Assembly (NCBI RefSeq): GCF_022758885.1
Contig: NZ_JALEBH010000001.1
Location: forward strand, 744,001 to 808,000
Reading direction: 5' to 3'
Source: Sphingobium sp. BYY-5
GTDB taxonomy: Bacteria; Pseudomonadota; Alphaproteobacteria; Sphingomonadales; Sphingomonadaceae
Length of the DNA: 64,000 nucleotides
The position numbers were made by a program, and so were the translations under genes. The notes below the pieces were generated by a model that saw only the letters and a list, made by a program, of their open reading frames with translations, was not told the origin of the DNA and made no database searches. How positions within the stretch are numbered: the stretch's first letter is position 1; every line of letters begins with the position of its first letter. Shown piece by piece: positions 47,158 to 55,574 of the stretch.

Positions 47158-48538
47158 TGCGTCCCCCACATGGATACCCGTTCGGCGCTTTGTGTTCGTT
47201 GAGGGCGGTGGATTGTGTTTGTCGAGTGAACACCTTCTGGCAGTATGGGCATTGCACTTTGAATGCCTGCTTGTAGGGACTTGCGAGCCGTGAACGCCCG
47301 GCCGCCTGTCGCAGGCGGGACGAAGGCTTCGTTGCCGACCTCTGCGAGAATGCTTTCCCGAAGTATGCTTTGTTGCCTTGCTCGCCGGCCTTGGACAGCT
47401 CGATCTCGTGACGCGGCTCGAAGATTTCGTCCGTCAGCTCGATTCGGTTGATCCCAGTATTGATCAGGCTTTTGATTCCAGGAGGCGAGGTTCGGCCGCC
47501 AGTTCGATCATAGACGTACAGGTATTCTCGTGCCGGTTTTCCCGCTGCTCGCTTATACGCCAGCGAATATGGCTCAACGAACCGTTCGATACCGTCATAG
47601 GTCACTCTCAGGAGCTTCCGCGACGCGCCTGCCTCCATGATGACGTTGCGGTGTTCCGACGGAAAGAAGAGGCGCTCGCCCCAGCTTTGGCCGCCAACAC
47701 CCTCGAACAAGCTTTCGATCGCCTGGCGGAAGCCGTCAGAAGCGCGATCGAAGCCAAACCTCGTCGACTTGGGGCACTTGATGAACTTCTCCCATACGCC
47801 GCCGAAGAACGTCATCGGCAGGCCGAGCAAGATCTCTTTCGCGGCCCCAGGGCTCGCACTGAAAATCGTCTTATCAAGGAAAGTCCGAAGCGTGAGCCCT
47901 CGGTCGATCTCGATGCTTCGGTTAATGAAGGTGGCGTAGACAAGGTCGAAGAGGTCATGAGAATGCCTTCGCTGAATGAGGCACTTCATCTTGTTTGCCA
48001 CTATCTCCTCCAGCGCCATGCACTGGAGATCGGCGATACATGTTGAAGCATCGGAGTATGGGTGGATCAACGCGCGGGTGACCGGCGCGACGTGCAATCG
48101 ATCGAACTCCGTCACATCAACCTTCACGCTGATGGTTAGATCGTCCTGATTGCCGAAGAAGTCGGTGAAGTACACCCGCCCTTTGTAGGACCGCCGTTGG
48201 CTGTCGATCATCAGGCCGGGCTCAAACGTGTTGCGATCCGTGTGGAACTGAACGCCACAGTCCGCCTGAGCCGCGCGGCAAGCTTGGTTTATCTCAGCTA
48301 TGACGCGTTCCGCGTCGACCGCGGCCGGAGCCGAGAAGTCGAGATCGCTGGAGAAGCGGGTCTCAGCATAAAACGCTTTGCGTAGGCAGTTCCCGCCCTT
48401 GAACACCAAAACATTGCGTAGATATTCGTTTTCGAAGATCGACTTGAGAAGCCAGCCGAAGACGTAGTCGCGTTCCACATTCACATGGTGAATGTCGAAC
48501 TCTACCGATTTTGCTTTGATCTCGTCCCTGTCGATCAT
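47138..48538 (-). CDS. AbiEii-like nucleotidyltransferase fused to WYL-like region and zinc finger
   Basis: A 466-aa protein. The N-terminal part is an AbiEii/AbiGii-type nucleotidyltransferase: VFKGGNCLRK (45-54) and RFSSDLDF (61-68, catalytic aspartates 65 and 67), with NKMKCLIQRRHSHDLFDL (182-199) as the second conserved block. Residues about 305-375 (KLLRVTYDGIERFVEPYSLA and later NRIELTDEIFEPR) read like a WYL domain, and the end carries C430, C433, H449 and C457, a zinc finger. AbiEii toxins normally pair with an upstream AbiEi antitoxin, which is missing here. The open frame continues upstream to about 48790 without a start codon; I use ATG 48538. Confidence 0.75.
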   Translation of the reverse strand: MIDRDEIKAKSVEFDIHHVNVERDYVFGWLLKSIFENEYLRNVLVFKGGNCLRKAFYAETRFSSDLDFSAPAAVDAERVIAEINQACRAAQADCGVQFHTDRNTFEPGLMIDSQRRSYKGRVYFTDFFGNQDDLTISVKVDVTEFDRLHVAPVTRALIHPYSDASTCIADLQCMALEEIVANKMKCLIQRRHSHDLFDLVYATFINRSIEIDRGLTLRTFLDKTIFSASPGAAKEILLGLPMTFFGGVWEKFIKCPKSTRFGFDRASDGFRQAIESLFEGVGGQSWGERLFFPSEHRNVIMEAGASRKLLRVTYDGIERFVEPYSLAYKRAAGKPAREYLYVYDRTGGRTSPPGIKSLINTGINRIELTDEIFEPRHEIELSKAGEQGNKAYFGKAFSQRSATKPSSRLRQAAGRSRLASPYKQAFKVQCPYCQKVFTRQTQSTALNEHKAPNGYPCGGRSGYRVY

Positions 48539-48917
48539 TGTCAGCCCATAGCTTATTGCGAAGCTTGCCGCATCGGATCGAAAAAGCCAACCGGCGGTAG
48601 GCCACCACGCACTGCAATCCTTTTTCATCCAGTCCGGCGTCGTTACAGCCGGTTCTCCGCCAAAGGCTTTCCGCAGGGCCCTCGGCGCATGCCGACCTAG
48701 GAAGGATGGGCTGATTGGTAGCTGCGGCGGGTTACGTTCTGCCCGACCCCGGCCAGATGATGAGGTAATGCCCGTCTGCCTTCGATGCGCTCCCGGTGTT
48801 CACCGCATTTCCGACGGTGATGACGTCTTCGGACAGGAGGCCATCCAATCGCTATGCAGTTGGTCGGCCGGTGATAGTGCAACAGGCTGCTGCACAATTG
48901 CTGACCTGGGAGATTTC
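48539..48917. other. Gap between the nucleotidyltransferase and HTH genes
   Basis: These 379 nt lie between divergent genes. On the minus strand the frame of the nucleotidyltransferase stays open for about 85 codons before ATG 48538 and reads like coding sequence (FLGRHAPRALRKAFGGEP), but apart from an ATG at 48628 with no ribosome site it lacks a start. It may be a 5' extension with an unusual start, or the end of a decayed antitoxin gene. Confidence 0.45.
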
Positions 48918-49181
48918 GTGGCGAGTCCTGCCTATCTGACTGTCGAAGAGGTGATTGAACGATACCGAGGGACGATAACCGAGGGCACGCTCCGCAATTG
49001 GCGTTCAATGCGGATCGGTCCTTCATTCCTCAAGCTGGGACGGGCTGTGCTCTATCCCGTTGCAGAACTCGATCAATGGGATCGATCGAATCTCGTCTTG
49101 TGCAAACGAGTGAAGTCGCTGCCATTGGAAGAAGCCAACGCCGAAGCTCGTGGACGGAGCATGGAGGCGGCCTCGGCGTGA
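48918..49181 (+). CDS. Small helix-turn-helix protein (AlpA/excisionase-like)
   Basis: An 87-aa protein. YLTVEEVIERYRGTITEGTLRNWRSMRIGPSFLK contains a winged MerR/AlpA-type helix-turn-helix (given in full only by its parts YLTVEEV and TLRNWRS), followed by VLYPVAELDQW, the wing. Such proteins regulate or excise mobile elements. The GTG at 48918 has GGGAG 6 nt upstream. It lies near the right end of the island and could be its excision factor or a regulator of the defence genes. Confidence 0.7.
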   Translation: MASPAYLTVEEVIERYRGTITEGTLRNWRSMRIGPSFLKLGRAVLYPVAELDQWDRSNLVLCKRVKSLPLEEANAEARGRSMEAASA

Positions 49182-49185
49182 AACT

Positions 49186-49368
49186 TCAAAGAGGCAGATT
49201 GCGCGGACGCGGAGATTCCGCGCCGCCAGTGTTTTCGTACTCACCTCGCGAGCCAGCGCTACTCTTCGTGCCGACTAGCTCCGATCGTAGCTGTCGATAG
49301 CGGGCAACAATCTCATCGCGCTGCTCAGGCGGCAGCGATGCGATCAATGATTCAAGAGACTGCGCCAT
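49186..49368 (-). CDS. Small acidic/charged protein of unknown function
   Basis: A 60-aa protein (MAQSLESLIASLPPEQRDEI start), helical in its first half and with a disordered, Gly/Arg/Pro-rich end. GAGGA lies 6 nt before the ATG at 49368. It is convergent with the HTH gene 4 nt away. I do not recognise a family; it may be a spurious frame, but the ribosome site supports it. Confidence 0.45.
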   Translation of the reverse strand: MAQSLESLIASLPPEQRDEIVARYRQLRSELVGTKSSAGSRGEYENTGGAESPRPRNLPL

Positions 49369-49444
49369 GTTGGTTCCTCGGAGGTTGATCTGAACTCCGC
49401 CCATATCTCGTGGCTCCTCGCGCAACGGTCGGCAAGGGGAAATT

Positions 49445-49477
49445 CATTTCACGGCCGGTTTTGGCCACGGTGAAATG
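49445..49477. repeat. Inverted repeat near the right island end
   Basis: CATTTCAC (49445-49452) and GTGAAATG (49470-49477) are perfect inverses with a GGCC-TTTT-GGCC core between. It could be an operator for the small genes or a recombination-associated structure. Confidence 0.5.
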
Positions 49478-49530
49478 ATGGTCACCGGAGGCAGCCAGAG
49501 GCGGATTCGAGCGGTGGGTTCGGGAGCGAA

Positions 49531-49590
49531 AATTGGGGGCGGTAATTGGGGTATGGGGAGCGGTTTCTAACCCCAAAACCGCCCCCAATT
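49531..49590. repeat. Long inverted repeat near the right island end
   Basis: AATTGGGGGCGGT (49531-49543) and ACCGCCCCCAATT (49578-49590) are perfect 13-bp inverses 34 nt apart, less than 100 nt from the radC junction. The spacer has further G-rich runs (GGGGTATGGGG) and a facing CCCC. Confidence 0.6.
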
Positions 49591-49679
49591 CGCTATTGTA
49601 CTCTATGGCCCGATTGGCATGAAAACTTAGTGTTTACCGGTGGATATGCGTGATCCACCGTGATCATCCGCCCTGTAGT

Positions 49680-50228
49680 GGGGTGGTTGTGGACCAGGAT
49701 CAGCGCCGCCGAGCCGAAGTCGATCGCGCGCCTGATGACTTCGCGCGTGTAGATCGCCGCCTGATCGATCGATCCGTCGCCCATATGATCGTCGCGAATC
49801 AGCATGTTGCGGCTATTGAGGTGCAATACCCGCACCCGCTCGACGCCCAGATAGGCCATGTCGGCGCGCAGATAGTCGAGCAGCGCCTGCCAGCTTCCCA
49901 GCACCGGCCGCGCGGCGACTTCGTTGCGGAGCATCCGCAGCGCGGTCGCCTGCACGATCTTGATCGCGGCGACGCTGGTGTCGCCCATGCCGGGCATCCG
50001 CGCGATCGTCTGCCAGTCGGCGGTCATCAATCCGCCGATGCCGCCGAATGTACGCAACAATTCCTTGGCCAGCGGCTTGGTGTCGCGGCGGGGGATGGCC
50101 AGCGCCAGCAGATATTCGATCAGTTCATGATCGTGCAGCGCATCGCCGCCGTTTTCCGCCAGTTTCTGCCGCAAACGCGCGCGATGCCCCGCGCCGTCAT
50201 GGATGGATTTCGCGTCCTGCTCGGCCAA
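49680..50228 (-). pseudogene. radC: radC, 5' fragment (right half of the split gene)
   Basis: RadC N-terminal helix-hairpin-helix region (LIEYLLALAIPRRDTKPLAKELL, IARMPGMGDTSVAAIK in part) and the start of the JAMM-like domain (HLNSRN, IYTREVIRRAI, ALILVHNHP). The native sequence stops at the HNHP codons (49680-49685); the frame then runs 29 codons into the island and ends at 49593. So a truncated 211-aa product with half of the HxH metal motif could still be made. The TTG at 50228 is chosen with GGAG about 7 nt upstream. The missing 3' part is at 37480-37641. Confidence 0.92.
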
Positions 50229-50313
50229 TATTCCGTCTCCCCCCGTCGACGCCAAATGACGCTATGCGTTGCGGAATCGTGGAGCAAGGATATTTAGGGG
50301 GATGAAAGACGTT

Positions 50314-50333
50314 ATGGTCCCGCTGCGGACCAT
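50314..50333. promoter_or_regulatory. Inverted repeat between radC and ydbH
   Basis: ATGGTCC (50314-50320) and GGACCAT (50327-50333) are perfect inverses with a 6-nt spacer in the divergent region between radC and ydbH. It may be an operator or a leader hairpin of the ydbH message. Confidence 0.35.
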
Positions 50334-50365
50334 CAACATCGCACAGAGCCGGGGTTGCCATAGGC

Positions 50366-53300
50366 ATGGAAGAAGAGAACGGCGAAGAGGCGGTTCGCCG
50401 GGCGTGGTTACGCTGGCTGGGCGTGGGGACGGGGTCATTGGCGCTGGTGCTGGTGGGCCTGTGGACGCAGCGGGCGCCCATTGCCGAGAATTTCGTCAGC
50501 CGTGAACTCAACCGGCTGGGCGTTCAGGCAAGCTATGACCTGGTCGATGTCGGCCTGCGCACCCAGCGGATCGAGAATATCGTGCTGGGCGATCCGGCGC
50601 GGCCGGATCTGACCGCCCGCTGGGTGGAGGTCGACATCGCCTTGACCGGGCTGACGCCGCAGGTCGCGGCGGTGCGGGCCGGCGGGGTGCGGTTGCGCGG
50701 TTCCTATCGTGACGGCGTGATGCAACTGGGCGAACTGGACCGGTTTCGCGATCCGGATTCGACCGCGCCTTTCAGCTTGCCCGATATGCTGGTCTCGCTG
50801 GCCGATGCGCGGCTGACACTGGATACCGACGCCGGGTGGGTCGGGATGCAGATCGACGGCAAGGGCAATCTCCGCTCCGGCTTTCGCGGTCAGGTGGCGG
50901 CGGCGATGCCGCGCGCGTCGCTGGCCGGCTGCGGTCTCTCGCGGGCAACGGCAATGGTCGATGTCGCGATGCGGCAGGGGCAGCCGCATCTGTACGGGCC
51001 GGTGCAGGCTGACGCCTTCGCCTGTCGGGAGGCCGGCGCGGTGATCGCCAGACCGGCGGCGATTATCGACCTGACATTGGGCGAAGCGCTGGATCGCTGG
51101 GCAGGGCATGTCGACCTGTCGGGCGAAGCGCTGAAGGCGAGCGGCCTGGTGCTCGCCTCGCCCAATGGCCGCGTCGATTTCGACGGCACTTCCGCGCGCA
51201 CCGGTGGGCGGGTGCGGCTGGGCGTCAAGGCGCTGACCGGGCAGGGTACGATGTTGCGTGACGCCCTGCTGTCGGGCGATTGGGTGCTGGGGAAGGACGG
51301 CAACAGTCTGCGGGGCACGCTAGCGGGTGAGGACCTGCATCTGGCCGGGCGTGATCCATTGGGCGCACTGCGCACCGCAGCGGTCGGGACGCCGGTGGGT
51401 CCGCTGGCGGTGCGACTGGCCGATGCGATGGTGAAAGCAGGGCAGGGCAACCGGCTGCGCACGGCCTTTGCCCTGGTGCAGAAGCCGGGCAGCAGCAGCC
51501 TGGTCATCACCGACACGGGGCTGGACGCCAACAGTGGTGCGCGGATCGGTATCGCGCCGGGAGGGCGGGTGACGCTGACCTGGCCCGGCAAGGCGGCGGG
51601 ACCGGACTGGGCGCTTGACGGCGCGGTCACGACCCAGGGCGGCGATCTGCCCAAGGCGGCGTTGCGGCTGGCGCGGCGTCCGGGCGGCGGCTTTGGCGGT
51701 GAATTGTTCGTTGATCCCTATGCAGCAGGCGATGCACGGCTGGCGCTGGACCGGGTGCGCTTCACCGCCGACCGCAATGGCGCAACCCATTTCGCGACAT
51801 CGGTGCGGCTTGATGGTCCGCTGCCCGATGGCCGCCTGCGCGGGTTGAGTCTGCCGGTCGAGGGGCGCGTCGCCGCCAATGGCGCGGTGGCGATCAATCC
51901 GGGCTGCGTGCCGGTTTCGCTGGTCGAGGCGCGCTACGGCAATTTCGCGCTGGGGCAGACGCGCCAGACGCTGTGTCCGGTCGATGGCGGCGCGATGGTC
52001 GCCATGGGGGCGGGCGGCGTGCGCGGCGGCGCGGCGATTCGCGACCTGGTGCTCAATGGTCGCAGCGGCGACAGCCCGATGCGCCTGACCGCCGATCAGG
52101 CGCAGATGGTGCTGGGCAAGGCGGGCTTTGCGCTTGCCCGTCCGGCGCTGACCATTGGTCCGCAGGATGCTCCCGTGCGCCTGATCGCCGCGACGATGGA
52201 CGGTGCGATGACGGCGGGCGGCTTTGCCGGCAAGCTGAGCGGTGTGGGCGGACAGATCGGTTCCGTACCGCTGATCGTCGAGCAGGGAGCAGGTGACTGG
52301 CGCTTCGCCAAAGGCATCCTTGGCCTGCATGCGGCGATGACGGTACGCGATTCGGAGGCGGCGGCGCGCTTCAACCCGCTGTCCGTGCCTGATTTCGCGC
52401 TGACGTTGAAGGATGGCCGCATCGCCGCCACCGGCACGCTTGCCGCGCCGAAAAATGGCGCGACCATAGCGAAGACGGACATCGCCCATGATCTGGGCAG
52501 CGGGAAGGGGCATGCCGACCTTTCCGTACCGGGTCTGATCTTCAACAACAGCCTGCAACCCGACGCAGTGACGCCGCTGGCCTTGGGCGTCGTCGCAAAC
52601 GTCAACGCGACCGTTGCAGGGCAGGGCCGAATCGACTGGACCGGATCGACCGTCTCCAGCACCGGCACCTTCCGCACCGACAATGCGAATCTGGCCGCCG
52701 CTTTCGGCCCGGTCGAAGGATTGTCGGGCGAAATCCGCTTCACCGACCTGATCGGCATGGTCACTGCGCCGGGGCAGGAGGTTCGGATCAAGTCGGTCAA
52801 TCCGGGCGTGGAGGTGCATGACGGCGTCGTTCGTTATCGGCTGGAACCGGGGCAAAAGGTGCGAATCGAAGGGGGCGGATGGCCTTTTTCGGGCGGGCAA
52901 CTGGTTCTGCTGCCGACGACCATGGATTTTTCGGCCGATGTCGACCGCTACATGACCTTCCGCGTCATCGGGCTGGACGCGGGCGCCTTCATCCAGGCGA
53001 TGGAACTGGACAATGTGTCGGCGACCGGCACGTTCGATGGCATCATGCCGCTGATCTTCAATGCCAAGGGCGGGCGTGTCGCAGGAGGCGTGCTGGTCGC
53101 GCGCCAGCAGGGGATGTCGCCGCTGGTCATGCCCGAAGGCGTGCTGCCGACCATCCCCTGCGATCCGACGCGCCAGTCCGGCGTGCTGTCCTATGTCGGG
53201 CCGGTTTCGAACGAGCAATTGGGTACGATGGGACGCATGGCCTTCGATGCGCTCAAGAACCTACAGTATAAATGTCTGACAATCCTCATGGATGGCGCGC

Positions 53301-53608
53301 TGGATGGTGAGATGGTGACGAATGTCGTCTTCAACGGCGTCAATCGGGGCAAGCTGGGGGATGCGCCGGGCGGGATCGCGGGCAGTTTCATCGGGCTGCC
53401 CTTCATCTTCAACGTGCGGATCGCCGCGCCCTTCCGCGGGTTGCTGGGCACCGCTCAGTCCTTCATCGACCCTTCACAACTGATCCAGAACAGCATCGGC
53501 GACAAGGTTCAGGGTGAAATGCGCACGCAAACGCCCGCCAATGCGCAAACGGGTCTTGCGGTTCAGCCTGCGGAAAGCGACAAGGTGCGAAACGGGGAAC
53601 CGAAATGA
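50366..53608 (+). CDS. ydbH: YdbH-family intermembrane phospholipid transport protein
   Basis: A 1080-aa AsmA-like protein. One transmembrane helix at about residues 13-31 anchors it in the inner membrane; the rest is a very long repeated beta structure, expected to bridge the periplasm and carry phospholipids to the outer membrane, as for E. coli YdbH. The DUF-type C-terminal region has VMPEGVLPTIPCDPTRQSG in part and GRMAFDALKNL. The following two genes are the known partners YnbE and YdbL, which makes the assignment strong in spite of low sequence conservation. Confidence 0.88.
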   Translation: MEEENGEEAVRRAWLRWLGVGTGSLALVLVGLWTQRAPIAENFVSRELNRLGVQASYDLVDVGLRTQRIENIVLGDPARPDLTARWVEVDIALTGLTPQVAAVRAGGVRLRGSYRDGVMQLGELDRFRDPDSTAPFSLPDMLVSLADARLTLDTDAGWVGMQIDGKGNLRSGFRGQVAAAMPRASLAGCGLSRATAMVDVAMRQGQPHLYGPVQADAFACREAGAVIARPAAIIDLTLGEALDRWAGHVDLSGEALKASGLVLASPNGRVDFDGTSARTGGRVRLGVKALTGQGTMLRDALLSGDWVLGKDGNSLRGTLAGEDLHLAGRDPLGALRTAAVGTPVGPLAVRLADAMVKAGQGNRLRTAFALVQKPGSSSLVITDTGLDANSGARIGIAPGGRVTLTWPGKAAGPDWALDGAVTTQGGDLPKAALRLARRPGGGFGGELFVDPYAAGDARLALDRVRFTADRNGATHFATSVRLDGPLPDGRLRGLSLPVEGRVAANGAVAINPGCVPVSLVEARYGNFALGQTRQTLCPVDGGAMVAMGAGGVRGGAAIRDLVLNGRSGDSPMRLTADQAQMVLGKAGFALARPALTIGPQDAPVRLIAATMDGAMTAGGFAGKLSGVGGQIGSVPLIVEQGAGDWRFAKGILGLHAAMTVRDSEAAARFNPLSVPDFALTLKDGRIAATGTLAAPKNGATIAKTDIAHDLGSGKGHADLSVPGLIFNNSLQPDAVTPLALGVVANVNATVAGQGRIDWTGSTVSSTGTFRTDNANLAAAFGPVEGLSGEIRFTDLIGMVTAPGQEVRIKSVNPGVEVHDGVVRYRLEPGQKVRIEGGGWPFSGGQLVLLPTTMDFSADVDRYMTFRVIGLDAGAFIQAMELDNVSATGTFDGIMPLIFNAKGGRVAGGVLVARQQGMSPLVMPEGVLPTIPCDPTRQSGVLSYVGPVSNEQLGTMGRMAFDALKNLQYKCLTILMDGALDGEMVTNVVFNGVNRGKLGDAPGGIAGSFIGLPFIFNVRIAAPFRGLLGTAQSFIDPSQLIQNSIGDKVQGEMRTQTPANAQTGLAVQPAESDKVRNGEPK

Positions 53609-53793
53609 AGAAACGAACGATCATAGCGGCGGGCATCGCCGGATTGGCACTGGGGGGCTGCATCCAGGTGAAAGCTCCTGAAAAGCCGATCGAAATCAAC
53701 CTGAACGTGAAGGTGCAGCAGGAGGTCGTGGTGAAGCTGCAACGCGACGCCCAGGATCTTATTCAGAATAACCCGGAGTTGTTCCCGCAATGA
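53605..53793 (+). CDS. ynbE: YnbE-family lipoprotein
   Basis: A 62-aa lipoprotein. Signal peptide KKRTIIAAGIAGLALGGC with lipobox LGGC (Cys18), followed by IQVKAPEKPIEINLNVKVQQ, the family mark. In E. coli YnbE forms the outer-membrane end of the YdbH bridge by beta-strand pairing. The ATG overlaps the ydbH stop by 4 nt and its stop overlaps ydbL by 4 nt. Confidence 0.92.
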   Translation: MKKRTIIAAGIAGLALGGCIQVKAPEKPIEINLNVKVQQEVVVKLQRDAQDLIQNNPELFPQ

Positions 53794-54194
53794 CACGCAA
53801 GATGCTGAAGCCAAAGCTGATGATCGCCGCGGTTGCGCTGGCGAGCGGTTTCATGATGACGGCCCCCGTCCGCGCCCAGTCCGGCGCGGTTGTCGCCGCC
53901 ATGAGCGCCGGCACGGTGGGCGAACAGGCCGACGGCTATCTCGGTATCGCCGGTTCGGTCGGCGCCGATGTCCGGTCCGAGGTCGAATCGATCAATATCA
54001 AGCGCCGCGCCGCCTATACCCAGCTTGCCGGCCAGCGCGGCGTGACGGTGCAGGATGTCGCTGCGGCTACCGGTTGCCAGACCTTGAGCAATCGGGTGAA
54101 GCAGGGGCAGGCCTATCGCATCGGCGCGGGCGCATGGCAGACCAAGGGCGCCGGGCCGATCGCGCTGCCGTCCTACTGCGCGAATGCGGGATAA
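53790..54194 (+). CDS. ydbL: YdbL-family (DUF1318) periplasmic protein
   Basis: A 134-aa protein with a signal peptide (residues about 1-30, ending APVRAQ), then a DUF1318 domain: GTVGEQADGYLG, SVGADVRSEVESINIKRR in part and an ATGCQTL segment. In E. coli YdbL modulates YnbE multimerisation on YdbH. Last gene of the coupled ydbH-ynbE-ydbL operon. Confidence 0.9.
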   Translation: MTRKMLKPKLMIAAVALASGFMMTAPVRAQSGAVVAAMSAGTVGEQADGYLGIAGSVGADVRSEVESINIKRRAAYTQLAGQRGVTVQDVAAATGCQTLSNRVKQGQAYRIGAGAWQTKGAGPIALPSYCANAG

Positions 54195-54365
54195 TATTTC
54201 GCTCTGGCGGACTTTTATCACCCCTTCGTACCGCAGGGATATTCTCTGCCGCAACCATGGTTGACTATCCGCAATCGCCTTTCTAAACGGGCCGCGCCTT
54301 GACGGGTGCAGCCGCAAGCGCCATGCCGCCTCACACGGATTGTCAAATCCGGATGGAGGATTGCC

Positions 54366-54689
54366 ATGGCAGCGGACGCACCCGGACAGGACCCGGCGGG
54401 GGAGGACGCGCGAATTTCTTCTTTGGAAGAAAGGATTGCGCGGGCCGAACATGTCGAAAAGGTCAGGCAAGGGGCTACGGAGCAGCAGGCGGATGATGGA
54501 TCACGCCTGGGCAACCGGGTTCTGGCTGAACTGATCGGGGGTCTTGTCGGCGGTGCGTTGATTGGCTGGGTTCTCGACCGGCTGCTCGGCACATCCCCAT
54601 GGCTCCTGCTTGTCTTCCTCGGTCTTGGGATCGTGGCGGCGTTCAGGAACATCATCAGATTGACGACGACGAAGCGTCCCGACCAATAG
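54366..54689 (+). CDS. atpI: ATP synthase protein I (AtpI)
   Basis: A 107-aa protein with an acidic, coiled N-terminal half (SLEERIARAEHVEKVRQ) and two membrane segments at about 52-70 and 74-90 with the family GLVGGALIGWVLDRLLGTSPW region (its GGxxGWxxD core). AtpI is thought to help c-ring assembly or Mg uptake. GGAGGA lies 5-6 nt before the ATG at 54366. It starts the F0 operon. Confidence 0.88.
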   Translation: MAADAPGQDPAGEDARISSLEERIARAEHVEKVRQGATEQQADDGSRLGNRVLAELIGGLVGGALIGWVLDRLLGTSPWLLLVFLGLGIVAAFRNIIRLTTTKRPDQ

Positions 54690-54735
54690 GGGCGCTTTCT
54701 TCTTAGTCCGACGACAAGGCGTTACAGGGGTCAAC

Positions 54736-55521
54736 GTGGCAGAATCCGGCAAAATCGATCCGATGCACCAGTTTGCGATCGAACCGCTGTTCGGGACGGA
54801 TCATCTGTCGATCGGCGGCTTCAACATCGCCTTCACCAACAGCGCGCTCTATATGGTGCTCGCCGCTGTGGTGCTGTGGATCTTCGTGATCGGCGGCATG
54901 AAGCGCGAACTGATCCCCGGCCGGTGGCAGATGGCGGTCGAATATTTCACCGGCTTCATCAAGAATCTGCTGATCGCCAATGTGGGTGAGGGTGGCAAGA
55001 AGTACATCCCCTACGTCTTCTCGCTCTTCATGTTCATCCTGCTGGCGAACCTGCTGGGATTGCTGCCGCTGGGTCTGTTCGGGCTTCACCCCTTCACCTT
55101 CACCAGCCATTTCACCGCGACCGGCGTGCTCGCCATCATGAGCTTCTCGATCGTGCTGATCGTCGGTTTCTGGAAACATGGTTTCCACTTCTTCTCGCTG
55201 TTCGTGCCGCATGGCACGCCGATCGCGATGGTGGTGCCGCTCTTCTTCATCGAACTCGTCTCCTTCATGGTGCGTCCGTTCAGCCTGGGCCTGCGACTGT
55301 TCGTCGCGATGACCGCTGGCCACGTCCTGCTGAAGGTGCTTGCGGGTTTCGTCATCAACAGCGCCAACGCTTCGCCAGCGCTGGGCCTGACCGTGGGCAC
55401 CGCCAGCTTCGTCCTGATGATCGGCATCAGCGCGCTGGAAATGCTGGTCGCGGTCATCCAGGCTTATGTGTTCGCGCTGCTGACCTCGGTCTATCTCAAC
55501 GATGCCGAGAATCTGCACTGA
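54736..55521 (+). CDS. atpB: F0F1 ATP synthase subunit a
   Basis: The proton-channel subunit, 261 aa. The key arginine is in the helix reading PFSLGLRLFVAMTAGH, and the last helix has the conserved VIQAYVFALLTSVYL. The GTG at 54736 is 46 nt after atpI. Five to six helices are predicted. Confidence 0.96.
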   Translation: MAESGKIDPMHQFAIEPLFGTDHLSIGGFNIAFTNSALYMVLAAVVLWIFVIGGMKRELIPGRWQMAVEYFTGFIKNLLIANVGEGGKKYIPYVFSLFMFILLANLLGLLPLGLFGLHPFTFTSHFTATGVLAIMSFSIVLIVGFWKHGFHFFSLFVPHGTPIAMVVPLFFIELVSFMVRPFSLGLRLFVAMTAGHVLLKVLAGFVINSANASPALGLTVGTASFVLMIGISALEMLVAVIQAYVFALLTSVYLNDAENLH

Positions 55522-55574
55522 GTTTCGACTAATTTCTTCAACGTTTAGACTGATTTAACAAGGGAGTTTACGAC

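Larger units (their letters stand above)
37633..49679. mobile_element. 12-kb defence island inserted in radC
   Basis: The two radC halves share GGGGTG (37627-37632 and 49680-49685), the codons for His-Pro of the HNHP motif read on the minus strand, and nearby bases match only at first and second codon positions (GTGCATAAT against GTCCACAAC). This fits site-specific integration with a short core, the left copy having come with the element. The island holds a Gabija-like pair, a zinc-ribbon/HEPN protein, IS66, a Mrr-like enzyme, an AbiEii-like fusion protein, an HTH protein and a small unknown. No recombinase gene is present. Tn554-type elements are known to use radC as target; membership is inference. 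Confidence 0.8.
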
